This document shows positions 8,041 to 16,765 of a stretch of DNA of 64,000 nt, piece by piece. The position numbers were made by a program, and so were the translations under genes. How positions within the stretch are numbered: the stretch's first letter is position 1; each line of letters begins with the position of its first letter. Source of the DNA: Ruegeria pomeroyi DSS-3 (lineage in GTDB: Bacteria > Pseudomonadota > Alphaproteobacteria > Rhodobacterales > Rhodobacteraceae); NCBI RefSeq assembly GCF_000011965.2, contig NC_006569.1, positions 248,001-312,000 on the forward strand. The letters are read 5' to 3'. The notes under the pieces were generated by a model that was not told where the DNA came from, did no database searches, and saw only the letters and a list, made by a program, of their open reading frames with translations.

Positions 8041-9039
8041 ATGTCTGACCCACATCTGAATTCCATGATGGAGAACCTGTACTGGTGGGGCATTCCAACC
8101 CTTTTCCGTTGCCCCAACCTGCCGCCCGCCGGTCAGGATATCGCCCTGGTCGGGGTGCCCCATTCCACGGGCAACGGCACCACCGAGCGTGACCAGCATC
8201 TGGGTCCCCGCGCCTTGCGTAACGTCTCCTCGATGCAGCGGCGCATGCATGGCGGTTTCGGGCTCGACCCGTGGTCGGCGGCCAAGATCGCCGATCTTGG
8301 CGATGTGCCCTTTCCCAGGGCCAATGACAACGAAGACTGCATCGAACAGATCACCCGGTTCTTCCGCGAGATCGACGCGGCAGGCGCGCGGCCGATCTCG
8401 GTCGGGGGCGACCATTCGATCACCGGCGGCATCATTCAGGCGCTGGGATGTGGTGCCATCACCAGGGGGCAACCCGTCTGTCTTCTGCACCTCGATGCGC
8501 ACACGGATGTGTTCACCAAGGTGGACCACTTTCTGGGCGCCCGGAAATCCGCCGCCCATTGGGGTGCCTATCTGGCGGATCAGGGCAAGGTGGACCCCGG
8601 CCATTCGATGCAGATCGGGCTGCGGGGCCATGCCCGGACGCTGGACTGGCTGCAACCCTCTTATGACTACGGCTACAATGTGGTGACCATGAAAGAGTTC
8701 CGCCAGCGCGGGCTTGCCGATGTGGTGGCGCAAATCGGCGAGGTGCTGGCCGGGCGGCCTGTCTATATCACCTTCGATCTGGATTGCCTGGACCCGACCA
8801 TCGCACCGGGGGTGTCCAACATCGAGGCCGGCGAACGCGGTTTCGACATCGATGAGGCCATCGGCCTGCTGAACGCGGTGCGTGGGCTCAACATCATTGG
8901 CGGCGATATCGTCTGTATGATGCCGACCAAGGACAGTCCGAATCAGATCACCGCCCTGACCGCCGGGGCTGTCATGTTCGAGATGATCTCGATGGTGGCC
9001 GAAAACATTGCCAATCAAGCCAGGGGAGCAGGCACATGA
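8041..9039 (+). CDS. Ureohydrolase (agmatinase/arginase family), member 1
   Basis: A 332-residue manganese (or nickel) ureohydrolase. All six usual metal ligands are present: H125 (GGDHS), D152, H154 and D156 (DAHTD), D246 and D248 (FDLDCLDP). ATG 8041 is preferred over ATG 8005 because GAAAGG precedes it. The usual GTGTPE loop after the last ligands is replaced by GVSNIEAGERG, so the substrate is probably not agmatine itself. The family hydrolyses guanidino groups to urea plus an amine. It lies 54 bases after the permease and overlaps the next ureohydrolase by 4 bases. The precise substrate is open: guanidinobutyrate, guanidinopropionate, guanidinoacetate or free guanidine. Confidence 0.88.
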   Translation: MSDPHLNSMMENLYWWGIPTLFRCPNLPPAGQDIALVGVPHSTGNGTTERDQHLGPRALRNVSSMQRRMHGGFGLDPWSAAKIADLGDVPFPRANDNEDCIEQITRFFREIDAAGARPISVGGDHSITGGIIQALGCGAITRGQPVCLLHLDAHTDVFTKVDHFLGARKSAAHWGAYLADQGKVDPGHSMQIGLRGHARTLDWLQPSYDYGYNVVTMKEFRQRGLADVVAQIGEVLAGRPVYITFDLDCLDPTIAPGVSNIEAGERGFDIDEAIGLLNAVRGLNIIGGDIVCMMPTKDSPNQITALTAGAVMFEMISMVAENIANQARGAGT

Positions 9040-10022
9040 GCCAGAAGGATACGGAGTTCTTTCAGCCGGTCTCGGGGATGGATCTGCCGCGCTTTGCCGG
9101 GGTGCCGACATTCATGCGCCTGCCGCATGTGACGCCCGACCATGCGGCTTACGATCAGGTCCAGATTGGCCTTGTCGGTGTGCCCTGGGATGCGGGCACC
9201 ACGAACCGCCCCGGCCCGCGCCATGGCCCGCGCCAGCTGCGCGACCTCTCCACCATGATCAGGGCGGGCAACCCGGCGACCGGGGTCAATCCCTTTGCAC
9301 TGGTCAATTGCGCCGATCTGGGCGACGTGGCCCCCAACCCGATCGACATCATGGACTGCATGGACCGGATTTCCCGGTTTTATGCCGGCCTGAAATCCAG
9401 CGGCATCCTTCCCGTCACCGCTGGCGGCGATCACCTTACGACCTTGCCGGTGCTGCGCGGGCTGGCCAGTGACGCGCCGGTCGGTCTGATCCAGTTCGAC
9501 AGTCACACCGATCTGTTCGACAGCTACTTCGGCGGCAACAAATACACTCATGGCACCCCGTTCCGGCGTGCCATCGAAGAGGGCCTGGTCGACCCCAGGC
9601 GCATGGTGCAGATCGGCATTCGCGGCACCGCCTACAATACCGAGGACGTGGAATGGGGCGAGGCGCAGGGCGTCCGGATCATCAGGATCGAGGAATTCTT
9701 TGACCGGGGCGTGGCCGATGTCATGGCCGAGGCGCGCGACATCGTCGGGGACAAGCCAACCTATTGCACCTTTGACATCGATTTCGTCGATCCGGCCTAT
9801 GCCCCCGGAACCGGAACGCCCGAGGTCGGCGGGCCGAACAGTTTTCAGGCCTTGCAGGTGGTGCGCGAATTGTCAGGGCTGACGCTGATCGGTGCGGATC
9901 TCGTTGAGGTCTCGCCGCCGTTTGACGCGCAGGGAAACACCGCCTGGCTGGGTGCGTCGATCCTGTTCGAGATGCTCTGCGTCTGTGCCAAGGCCATCTC
10001 TGCGCGCGCGCGGGATGCCTGA
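9036..10022 (+). CDS. Ureohydrolase (agmatinase/guanidinobutyrase-like), member 2
   Basis: A 328-residue ureohydrolase, clearly paralogous to its upstream neighbour. Metal ligands are H133 (GGDHL), D155, H157 and D159 (DSHTD, with Ser where Ala is usual), and D247 and D249 (FDIDFVDP). It keeps the canonical GTGTPEVGG loop. The segment THGTPFRRAIEEGLVDP is like that of guanidinobutyrase and guanidinopropionase enzymes. The ATGA overlap with member 1 indicates coupled synthesis in a fixed ratio. The pair could be a hetero-oligomer or act on two substrates in turn. Urea would be the common product; no urease genes are in the window. Confidence 0.88.
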   Translation: MSQKDTEFFQPVSGMDLPRFAGVPTFMRLPHVTPDHAAYDQVQIGLVGVPWDAGTTNRPGPRHGPRQLRDLSTMIRAGNPATGVNPFALVNCADLGDVAPNPIDIMDCMDRISRFYAGLKSSGILPVTAGGDHLTTLPVLRGLASDAPVGLIQFDSHTDLFDSYFGGNKYTHGTPFRRAIEEGLVDPRRMVQIGIRGTAYNTEDVEWGEAQGVRIIRIEEFFDRGVADVMAEARDIVGDKPTYCTFDIDFVDPAYAPGTGTPEVGGPNSFQALQVVRELSGLTLIGADLVEVSPPFDAQGNTAWLGASILFEMLCVCAKAISARARDA

Positions 10023-10152
10023 TCTCGTCACGGCAAAATGTGCCCCCGTCCTGCTTGAGTCCTGAGCGCGCTGTCTCGTGCTTTCACAACCTGGACCTTG
10101 AAGGATGGGGGCATGACCGGGCGCGACAGAACTGCACCCGGACAGAGGCCAG

Positions 10153-11955
10153 ATGCGTCTGCACCCTCAACGATACGCGGCTGTAGGAGACAAAACGCTT
10201 GCCTTCTCGTTGGATTCTGGCCAATCGAATTCCATGCGGTTGCGATCCTTTGTATTCCCGACGATTGCGACGGCTGTCGTCGCGATCAGCGTTTTCAAGG
10301 TTTCCTATGGGTATTTCCAATCCGAGGAACGCACGAAAGCGCGCGGTCGGCTTTCGCTTTATCAGACCTCGGTTTCGGGCGAGCTGGAGCGGTTCTCGCA
10401 TCTGACCTATGTGCTGGCGCGTGATCCCGTGGTGATCGAGACGGCAAATGGCGGGGCGCGCAGGGATCTCAATATTCGGTTGGAGGCATTCGCCAAGCAG
10501 GCGGGGCTGGACGCCATTTATCTGATCAAGCCCGATGGCTTTACCATCGCCGCGTCCAATCATCGTGAACCGGGCAGCTTTGTCGGGCAGAACTATGCCT
10601 TTCGGCCGTATTTTCAGGACGCGCTGGCCGGGCAACAGGGGCGGTTCTACGCCATAGGCGCAACCACGGGTCTGCCGGGCTATTTTATCGCCGACGCGGT
10701 CCATGGCGATCCCGAAACACCTGCGGGCGTGATCGCGATCAAGATCAGTCTGACCAAGCTGGAAGAAAGCTGGCTGGGCTCTGGTGAACAGGTTTTTCTG
10801 GCCAATCAGGACGGCGTTGTCCTGCTCGCGTCCGATCCCGCATGGCGGTACAAGACCCTGTCGCCGCTTTCGGACATGCGCCGGCAAGAGATCAAGGCCG
10901 CGCGACAGTTCTCGGGCCAGGAACTCGACCCGCTGGACTGGGCGGTCCTGCCGGACCGGCGGGCCCGGATTGCCGGGTCCGAGCGTCTGCACCTGGTGGG
11001 CAGCGATTTGCCCCATGGCTGGGAGCTGCATTTCTTTGCCAGCGATGATCAGGCCCTTACCCGTTCCTGGCTGGTGACGGCGCTTGTCGTCATTCTTGCG
11101 GCGATCGGATTTATCGCCTTTCAGATTCAGCGCGCCCGCCGCGTCGATGCCGAATTGCGGCGCTCGGCGCGCGAGGAGGCCGAACTGCGCCTGGCCAACG
11201 AACAGTTGGCGAAGGAAATACAGGAACGCATGACCGCCGAACGCCGCCTCAAGCGAACCCAGAGTGAGTTGGAACGCGCCAGCAGGCTGGCCGCGCTTGG
11301 CCGGCTGGCGGCCTCGGTCACCCATGAGTTGGGCCAACCCATCGCGGCCATGCGCAATCATCTTGTCGCGACCGAGATGGCTGGCGGCGCGCAGACCAGA
11401 TTGGCGGCAAACATCGCCGGTCTTGTCGAGCGGATGGAGGGCATCACCCGCCAGCTCAAGTTCTTTGCAAGCTCGACAACCGAGGAGTTCACCGCAATCG
11501 ACCTGCGCGACGCCATTCGGGTATCGCTCGACCTGGTCGCGCCCAATCTGGAACAGTCCGGAACCGGTGTTCGCCTCGATCTTCCGGACACCCCTGTGCA
11601 TATCCGCGGCATTCGGCTCCGCATCGAGCAGGTCATGACCAATCTTCTGCGCAACGCGATTGATGCGACCGAAGACAGCACCGACCCGATGATCCGGATC
11701 CGCGCCGGTACAGACAGCGATGACGCCTGGGTAGAGATCAAGGACAACGGGCATGGTCTGGGCACTGCCACCTTGGCCGATTTGCAGGAGCCGTTTGTGA
11801 CCACCCGCGAAAGCGGGCGCGGCATGGGGCTGGGTCTTGCGATTTCGGCGAGTATCGTGAAAGACCATGATGGCAAGATGTCGGCCTGCGACAGCGACAC
11901 CGGCGGGGCTGTCTTTCGGGTCACCTTCCCCCTCACTGCGTCAGAGGATGGATAG
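10153..11955 (+). CDS. dctB: DctB-type sensor histidine kinase
   Basis: A 600-residue inner-membrane kinase if it begins at ATG 10153 (preceded by GAGGCC); ATG 10234 directly before the first helix (MRLRSFVFPTIATAVVAISV) is a possible alternative giving 573 residues. A periplasmic double-Cache sensor region lies between helix 1 and helix 2 (near residue 310, LVTALVVILAAIGFIAFQI). A cytoplasmic coiled coil, the phosphoacceptor H391 (VTHELGQPIAAM) and the HATPase N, G1 and G2 boxes follow (NLLRNAIDA, DNGHGLG, GRGMGLGLAI). Known role: senses C4-dicarboxylates, or other acids in paralogs, and phosphorylates DctD. It is followed at once by the response regulator and a TRAP transporter. Confidence 0.88.
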   Translation: MRLHPQRYAAVGDKTLAFSLDSGQSNSMRLRSFVFPTIATAVVAISVFKVSYGYFQSEERTKARGRLSLYQTSVSGELERFSHLTYVLARDPVVIETANGGARRDLNIRLEAFAKQAGLDAIYLIKPDGFTIAASNHREPGSFVGQNYAFRPYFQDALAGQQGRFYAIGATTGLPGYFIADAVHGDPETPAGVIAIKISLTKLEESWLGSGEQVFLANQDGVVLLASDPAWRYKTLSPLSDMRRQEIKAARQFSGQELDPLDWAVLPDRRARIAGSERLHLVGSDLPHGWELHFFASDDQALTRSWLVTALVVILAAIGFIAFQIQRARRVDAELRRSAREEAELRLANEQLAKEIQERMTAERRLKRTQSELERASRLAALGRLAASVTHELGQPIAAMRNHLVATEMAGGAQTRLAANIAGLVERMEGITRQLKFFASSTTEEFTAIDLRDAIRVSLDLVAPNLEQSGTGVRLDLPDTPVHIRGIRLRIEQVMTNLLRNAIDATEDSTDPMIRIRAGTDSDDAWVEIKDNGHGLGTATLADLQEPFVTTRESGRGMGLGLAISASIVKDHDGKMSACDSDTGGAVFRVTFPLTASEDG

Positions 11956-11960
11956 AAAGC

Positions 11961-13301
11961 GTGGAAGAAAGACGCCCCTACAGCATTCTGGTCATCGACG
12001 ATGACAAATCCATGCGGTTGTCGCTGGTCGACCTGCTTGAGGCGGCTGGCTGGCAGGTCGAGGCGATTGCACGCGCCACATTGGTGGCCGCCAAGTTGGA
12101 CGACAACCCGCCGGATGTGATCCTGTCCGACATACGCATGCCCGGCATGACGGGGCTGGAACTGTTGTCGAGCCTGGACCACGCCAGCGCGCCGCCGCTG
12201 GTGCTGATCTCGGCCCATGGGGACATTCCCATGGCGGTTCAGGCGATGCGGGACGGGGCCTATAGTTTCGTCGAGAAACCTTACGAGCCGCGCCGTTTGC
12301 TGAGCATTCTGACCCATGCGGCGGAACAGAACCGGATGCAGCAGGACAATTCCCGGCTGAAGGAACGTCTGATCCGCCTATCCGGCCTCGACCGCATCCT
12401 GCTGGGGCAAACCGCAGAGATCGTCTCGCTGCGGCAGGATATTCTGGACCTCGCCGGCACCCGCGCGACGGTGCTGATCACCGGCGAAACCGGCACCGGC
12501 AAAGAGTTGGTGGCCCATGCGCTGCATGATCTAGGCGGCGATGGTCAGGCGCCATTTCTGGCGCTCAACTGCGCGGCGCTGTCGCAGGACACGTTCGAAA
12601 CCGAAATGTTCGGGATCGCGGGACAAAGTGAAGGACGGTTGGCCAAGGCCTCGGGCGGAACCTTGTTTCTGGACGAAATCTGCTCCTGCCCCGCTGCGGT
12701 GCAGGCCAAGCTGTTGCGCGTTCTCGAGGACAAGCAAATTCTGCCGGTCGGTGCATCGAGCGCAATCAAAGCCGAGTTCCGGGTCATTTCCGCCACCAGC
12801 GAGGATGTCCAGGACGCCGTGAGCGCGGGACGGTTGCGCCAAGATCTGCTGTTTCGCATCAACACCGTTGTTCTTGGTCTTCCGTCCCTGCGGCATCGGC
12901 GCGACGACCTGATGCTGCTGGCCCGGCATTTCCTGGAACATTACGCCCATGTCTACGAATTGGCGGTGCCGAAGATGTCGCAAGACGATATGGCGGCGCT
13001 TCTGGCCCATGACTGGCCCGGCAATGTGCGCGAATTGCGCAACGTGTGCGAACGCCGGGTGCTGGCCGCGCGGCGCGGAGGTGGGTCCATGGCAAGGGCC
13101 ATCGCCGCCGATCAGCAGCTTGACGACGTTCCCGGCACCCTGCGCGAGGCGGTTGCCGTCTTCGAGCGCGAGTTGATCAGCAAGGCGATCCAGGCGCATG
13201 AAGGCCGCATGGATGCCGCCGCCGAAGCCTTGGGGATCGGTCGGCGGACACTGAACGAAAAGATCGTCAAGCTCGGGCTCGACAAGGGCGCGTTGCTCTG
13301 A
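11961..13301 (+). CDS. dctD: DctD-type response regulator lacking the GAFTGA loop
   Basis: A 446-residue NtrC/DctD-like protein starting at GTG 11961. It has a receiver domain with phosphoacceptor D57, an AAA+ domain with Walker A GETGTGKE (residues 175-182) and Walker B GGTLFLDE (232-239), and a C-terminal Fis-type helix-turn-helix (DAAAEALGIGRRTLNEKI). Between EMFG and SGGTLFLDE there are about 13 residues where family members have about 21, and the GAFTGA sigma54-contacting motif falls in the missing part. It may therefore act on sigma70 promoters, as established for Rhodobacter capsulatus NtrC. The likely target is the dctP promoter at 13302-13427, where I find no convincing -24/-12 element. 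Confidence 0.85.
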   Translation: MEERRPYSILVIDDDKSMRLSLVDLLEAAGWQVEAIARATLVAAKLDDNPPDVILSDIRMPGMTGLELLSSLDHASAPPLVLISAHGDIPMAVQAMRDGAYSFVEKPYEPRRLLSILTHAAEQNRMQQDNSRLKERLIRLSGLDRILLGQTAEIVSLRQDILDLAGTRATVLITGETGTGKELVAHALHDLGGDGQAPFLALNCAALSQDTFETEMFGIAGQSEGRLAKASGGTLFLDEICSCPAAVQAKLLRVLEDKQILPVGASSAIKAEFRVISATSEDVQDAVSAGRLRQDLLFRINTVVLGLPSLRHRRDDLMLLARHFLEHYAHVYELAVPKMSQDDMAALLAHDWPGNVRELRNVCERRVLAARRGGGSMARAIAADQQLDDVPGTLREAVAVFERELISKAIQAHEGRMDAAAEALGIGRRTLNEKIVKLGLDKGALL

Positions 13302-13427
13302 CCGCCCTGCCCTGCGGAAATCCGCAGGCCGGTTGGTTTCGCCCACGCGATTTCCTTCATAGGCAGCTTTGAAAGGGCTCACGATACTGAGAGTGCAATC
13401 AAATTCGCAAACTCTGGGAGGAGCCTT

Positions 13428-14441
13428 ATGCAAAACACTTTGAAGGGGGTGGCCATTGCCGCGCTGACGGTATCGTTTGTGGGGGAGGCTGGAGCCACTG
13501 AATGGAATGTGTCGGTTTGGGGTAAGCGTCGTGCGTTTACGGAGCATGTCGAGAAGCTTGCGGAGCTGGTGAGCGAGAAGACGGGGGGCGCGTTCACCAT
13601 CAATGTGAGCTATGGCGGCCTGTCCAAGCCGAAGGAGAACCTGGACGGGATCTCGATCGGGGCGTTTGAGATGGCGCAGTTCTGTGCGGGCTATCATGCG
13701 GACAAGAACCGGGCGATCACGGTGCTGGAGCTTCCGTTTCTGGGGGTGAACACGCTGGCCGAGGAAGTGGCGGTCTCGAACGCGGTCTATGCCCATCCGG
13801 CGGCGCAGCAGGAGATGGCGCAGTGGAACGCCAGGCTGCTGATGACCTCGCCGATGCCGCAGTACAACCTGGTGGGCACCGGCGCGCCGCGCGACGAGCT
13901 GGCCGAGTTCGAGGGCATGCGGGTGCGCGCCACCGGCGGTCTGGGCGCGGCCTTCTCGGCGGTGGGCGGGGTGCCGACCTCGGTGCCGGCGACCGAGGCC
14001 TATAACGCGATGGAATCGGGTGTTGTGGACACGGTGGCCTTTGCCCAGCACGCGCATCTGAGCTTTGGCACCATCAACAAGGCCGACTGGTGGACCGCCA
14101 ACCTGAACCCGGGCACGGTGAACTGCCCGGTGGTGGTCAATATCGACGCCTATGAGGCGCTGAGCGATGACGAGCGCGCGGCGCTGGACAGTTCGGTGGA
14201 CGAGGCGATTGCCCATTACCTGACCAATTACGGCGCCCTGCTGAAGAAGTGGGACGATGTGCTGGCCGAGAAGGGCGTTGAGAAGGTGATGATCTCGGAC
14301 GCGGTGCTAGAAGAGTTCCGCGCCAAGGTGGCCGGCCCGATCAGCGCCAAATGGGTCGAGGACATGACTGCGCAGGGCCTGCCGGGGCAGGAGCTGCTGG
14401 ACCTGGTGCATGCGACGCTGAAGGCGGCGCGCGGCAGCTGA
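13428..14441 (+). CDS. dctP: TRAP transporter solute-binding protein (set 1)
   Basis: A 337-residue periplasmic DctP-type protein. GGGAGGAG precedes ATG 13428, and a signal peptide ends near GEAGATEW. The family Arg region is in ATGGLGAAFSAVGGVPTSVP, near the middle, where the conserved arginine (VRATGG) usually binds the substrate carboxylate. It starts a dctP-dctQ-dctM set directly after the dctB-dctD pair, so the ligand is probably an organic acid that is also the DctB signal. The exact acid cannot be told from the sequence. A hairpin follows the stop. Confidence 0.9.
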   Translation: MQNTLKGVAIAALTVSFVGEAGATEWNVSVWGKRRAFTEHVEKLAELVSEKTGGAFTINVSYGGLSKPKENLDGISIGAFEMAQFCAGYHADKNRAITVLELPFLGVNTLAEEVAVSNAVYAHPAAQQEMAQWNARLLMTSPMPQYNLVGTGAPRDELAEFEGMRVRATGGLGAAFSAVGGVPTSVPATEAYNAMESGVVDTVAFAQHAHLSFGTINKADWWTANLNPGTVNCPVVVNIDAYEALSDDERAALDSSVDEAIAHYLTNYGALLKKWDDVLAEKGVEKVMISDAVLEEFRAKVAGPISAKWVEDMTAQGLPGQELLDLVHATLKAARGS

Positions 14442-14452
14442 GGCCGCGACAG

Positions 14453-14476
14453 GGGCCGGGCGCTGTCGTCCGGCCC
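14453..14476 (+). terminator. Hairpin between dctP and dctQ (set 1)
   Basis: GGGCCGG and CCGGCCC form a perfect 7-bp stem with a 10-base loop, 11 bases after the dctP stop, followed by GTTT. The T-tract is too short for a strong terminator. It is likely an attenuator or an RNA-stabilising 3' end for the dctP message. Confidence 0.55.
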
Positions 14477-14515
14477 GTTTCATCTTTGCGATCCGGAATC
14501 TAGGGAGGCTTTGCC

Positions 14516-15151
14516 ATGGCAGGGCATGCATCAGTATTGCAGGACGGCAGCGCGCTGAGCCGGCTGGACCGGGCGCTGTTGCGGCTGGAACGGGGTCTGG
14601 CGCTGATCAGCGGGCTGGCGGTGTTTTCGCTGATGCTGCTGGCGGTGGTCTCGGTGGGCGGCCGCAACGCGATGAACGCGCCGCTGCCGGGCTATGTGGA
14701 CTGGATCGAGCAGGCGATGCCGCTGATCGCCTTCATGGGGATCGCCTTTGTGCAGCGCGAGGGCGGCCATATCCGGATGGACCTGGTCATCGGGCAGCTC
14801 AAGGGGCGGGCGCTGTGGCTGTTCGAGCTGATCTCGGTGCTGCTGATCCTGGGCTTGATGATGCTCCTGGTCTGGGGCAGCTGGGCGCATTTCCTGCGGG
14901 CCTTTGATATGGGGGCGCCGCTGTGGAGCCGCGACAGCTCGATCGATATCGGCATCCCGCTCTGGCCGTCCAAGCTGTTGGCGCCGGTGGCGTTTTCGGT
15001 GCTGTGCCTGCGTCTGGGCCTGCAGGTCTGGGGCTATGGGCGGGCCTTTGTGCTGGGGCTCGAGGCGCCGGTGGCGGTGCCGCTGATCCAGGACGTGGCC
15101 GCCCAGGCGGCGGCCGAGGCGGAACAATTGGCGGGGCATGACAATGGATAG
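14516..15151 (+). CDS. dctQ: TRAP transporter small membrane subunit (set 1)
   Basis: A 211-residue DctQ-type protein with four hydrophobic segments: about residues 31-53, 66-84, 101-124 and 142-167. It has the family segment FVQREGGHIRMDLV after helix 2. AGGGAGG precedes the start. The C-terminal ~40 residues are Ala/Glu-rich and cytoplasmic, slightly longer than usual. It overlaps dctM by 14 bases. DctQ joins the binding protein to the DctM channel in the inner membrane. Confidence 0.9.
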   Translation: MAGHASVLQDGSALSRLDRALLRLERGLALISGLAVFSLMLLAVVSVGGRNAMNAPLPGYVDWIEQAMPLIAFMGIAFVQREGGHIRMDLVIGQLKGRALWLFELISVLLILGLMMLLVWGSWAHFLRAFDMGAPLWSRDSSIDIGIPLWPSKLLAPVAFSVLCLRLGLQVWGYGRAFVLGLEAPVAVPLIQDVAAQAAAEAEQLAGHDNG

Positions 15152-16544
15152 TATCGATATCGGCCTCTGGGTCACCGGCGGCCTTCTGGTTCTGGTCCTG
15201 ACCGGCATGCGGGTGGCCTTTGCCGCCGCGCTGGCGGGGTTGGTGGGGCTGGTCTGGATCTTCTGGGCCAAGTTCGGCTATGACCCCGACCGCTTTGGCA
15301 AGGCGCTGACGGTGGCGGTCAAGACCGCCGGGCAGGTGCCTCATTCCAAGGTGTCGAGCCAGGCGCTGAGCCTGATCCCGACCTTCATCCTGATCGGATA
15401 CCTGGCCTATTACGCCGGGCTGACGCGGGCGCTGTTCGAGGCGGCCAAGCGCTGGATGGCCTGGGTGCCGGGCGGGCTGGCGGTGTCGACGGTGTTTGCC
15501 ACCGCGGGCTTTGCCGCGGTGTCCGGGGCATCGGTGGCGACCTCGGCGGTGTTTGCCCGCATCGCCATCCCCGAGATGCTGGCGATCGGCTATAACAAGC
15601 GCTTTGCGGCCGGCGTGGTGGCGGCGGCGGGCACGCTGGCCTCGCTGATCCCGCCCTCGGCGATCCTGGTGATCTATGCGATCATCGTGGAACAGGATGT
15701 GGGCAAGCTGTTGCTGGCGGGCTTTGTGCCCGGCGCCTTCAGCGCGGTGATCTATGTGGCGCTGATCGTGGGCATCGCGGTGGTGTTCAAATCGGTGGGC
15801 CCGCCGGTGACCGGCTTCACCTGGCGGCAGCGGTTCGCATCGCTGCCGGGCGCGCTGCCCATCGTGTTCGTGGTCGTGATCATCATCTCCTTTGTCTACA
15901 ACCCCTTTGGCGGCGATGCCTGGGGTACGCCCACCGAGGGCGGCGCGCTGGGGGCCTTCGTGGTGTTCTGCATGGCGGTGTTCAGGGGCATGAAATGGGC
16001 CGAGTTCAAGAGCGCGCTGCTGGAGACGGCCAAGCTGACGGTGATGATCTTCACCATCATCTGGGGGGTGCTGATCTATGTGCGCTTCCTGGGCTTTGCC
16101 GACCTGCCCGGCGCCTTCTCGGACTGGATCACCAGCCTGCAGATGTCGCCGATGCTGATCCTGGTCTGCATCCTGTTGGCCTATGCGGTGCTGGGCATGT
16201 TCATGGATGCGATCGGCATGCTGCTGTTGACCCTGCCGGTGGTCTATCCGGCGGTGATGGCGCTGAACGGCGGCGAGGCGGTCAGCGCCGCCGACAGCGC
16301 ATTCGGCATGTCGGGCCCGATGTGCGCGATCTGGTTCGGCATCCTGGTGGTGAAAATGGCCGAGTTCTGCCTGATCACCCCGCCGATCGGGCTCAACTGC
16401 TTCGTCGTGGCCGGCGTGCGCCCGGATCTCAGCGTACAGGACGTGTTCCGCGGCGTGATGCCCTTCTTCGTCGCCGACGCCGTAACCATCGCCCTCCTCG
16501 TCGCCTTCCCGCAAATCGTCCTATGGCTGCCGGGGCAAGTCTGA
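15138..16544 (+). CDS. dctM: TRAP transporter large membrane subunit (set 1)
   Basis: A 468-residue DctM-type transporter with about a dozen hydrophobic helices. It carries the re-entrant loop signatures AAGTLASLIPPSAILVIYAI and ITPPIGLNCFVVAG, typical of the sodium-coupled TRAP large subunit. The start overlaps dctQ by 14 bases. The length is at the upper end for the family (about 425-465), with a cytoplasmic insertion near residues 215-240. It ends the operon; a long hairpin follows 39 bases after its stop. Confidence 0.92.
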   Translation: MTMDSIDIGLWVTGGLLVLVLTGMRVAFAAALAGLVGLVWIFWAKFGYDPDRFGKALTVAVKTAGQVPHSKVSSQALSLIPTFILIGYLAYYAGLTRALFEAAKRWMAWVPGGLAVSTVFATAGFAAVSGASVATSAVFARIAIPEMLAIGYNKRFAAGVVAAAGTLASLIPPSAILVIYAIIVEQDVGKLLLAGFVPGAFSAVIYVALIVGIAVVFKSVGPPVTGFTWRQRFASLPGALPIVFVVVIIISFVYNPFGGDAWGTPTEGGALGAFVVFCMAVFRGMKWAEFKSALLETAKLTVMIFTIIWGVLIYVRFLGFADLPGAFSDWITSLQMSPMLILVCILLAYAVLGMFMDAIGMLLLTLPVVYPAVMALNGGEAVSAADSAFGMSGPMCAIWFGILVVKMAEFCLITPPIGLNCFVVAGVRPDLSVQDVFRGVMPFFVADAVTIALLVAFPQIVLWLPGQV

Positions 16545-16583
16545 CCCTCGGCGGGTTCACACACGGTGCAACAGATGCAATCG

Positions 16584-16633
16584 GCTGGCTTGCGCGAGGG
16601 GTGGGAAGGAAACCACCCCTCGCGCAGGCCAGC
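16584..16633. repeat. Long hairpin (21-bp stem) between convergent dctM and SMP-30 genes
   Basis: Positions 16584-16604 pair with 16613-16633 over 21 bp, with a single G-U mismatch and an 8-base loop GAAGGAAA. There is no T-tract on either side. It may end transcription from both convergent genes, or be a mobile palindrome. The rest of the 16545-16765 gap shows no gene. Confidence 0.7.
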
Positions 16634-16765
16634 TCTGCACCAAGCGCTTCCGGCCCGGGTCGGTCAGGCGCAAACTGATCTTGCGATGGACGTTTTGGGT
16701 GATCCGTTGACGCTTTGCACATAGGCGGGCGCGTCGCGACGCCTCGCCAATCGCGGCTCGAGTCG

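Noticed and set aside
6541-9111. 856-codon open frame on the reverse strand
   Set aside because: It runs antisense to the permease and ureohydrolase genes; its translation is rich in Arg, His, Gln and Pro without any domain, a usual shadow of high-GC coding DNA.
10084-11868. 594-codon reverse-strand frame opposite dctB
   Set aside because: Shadow of the histidine kinase gene; no recognisable domain or ribosome binding site.
14799-16514. 571-codon reverse-strand frame opposite dctQ-dctM
   Set aside because: Translation is dominated by His, Arg, Asp and Gln, typical of the antisense of hydrophobic membrane protein genes.
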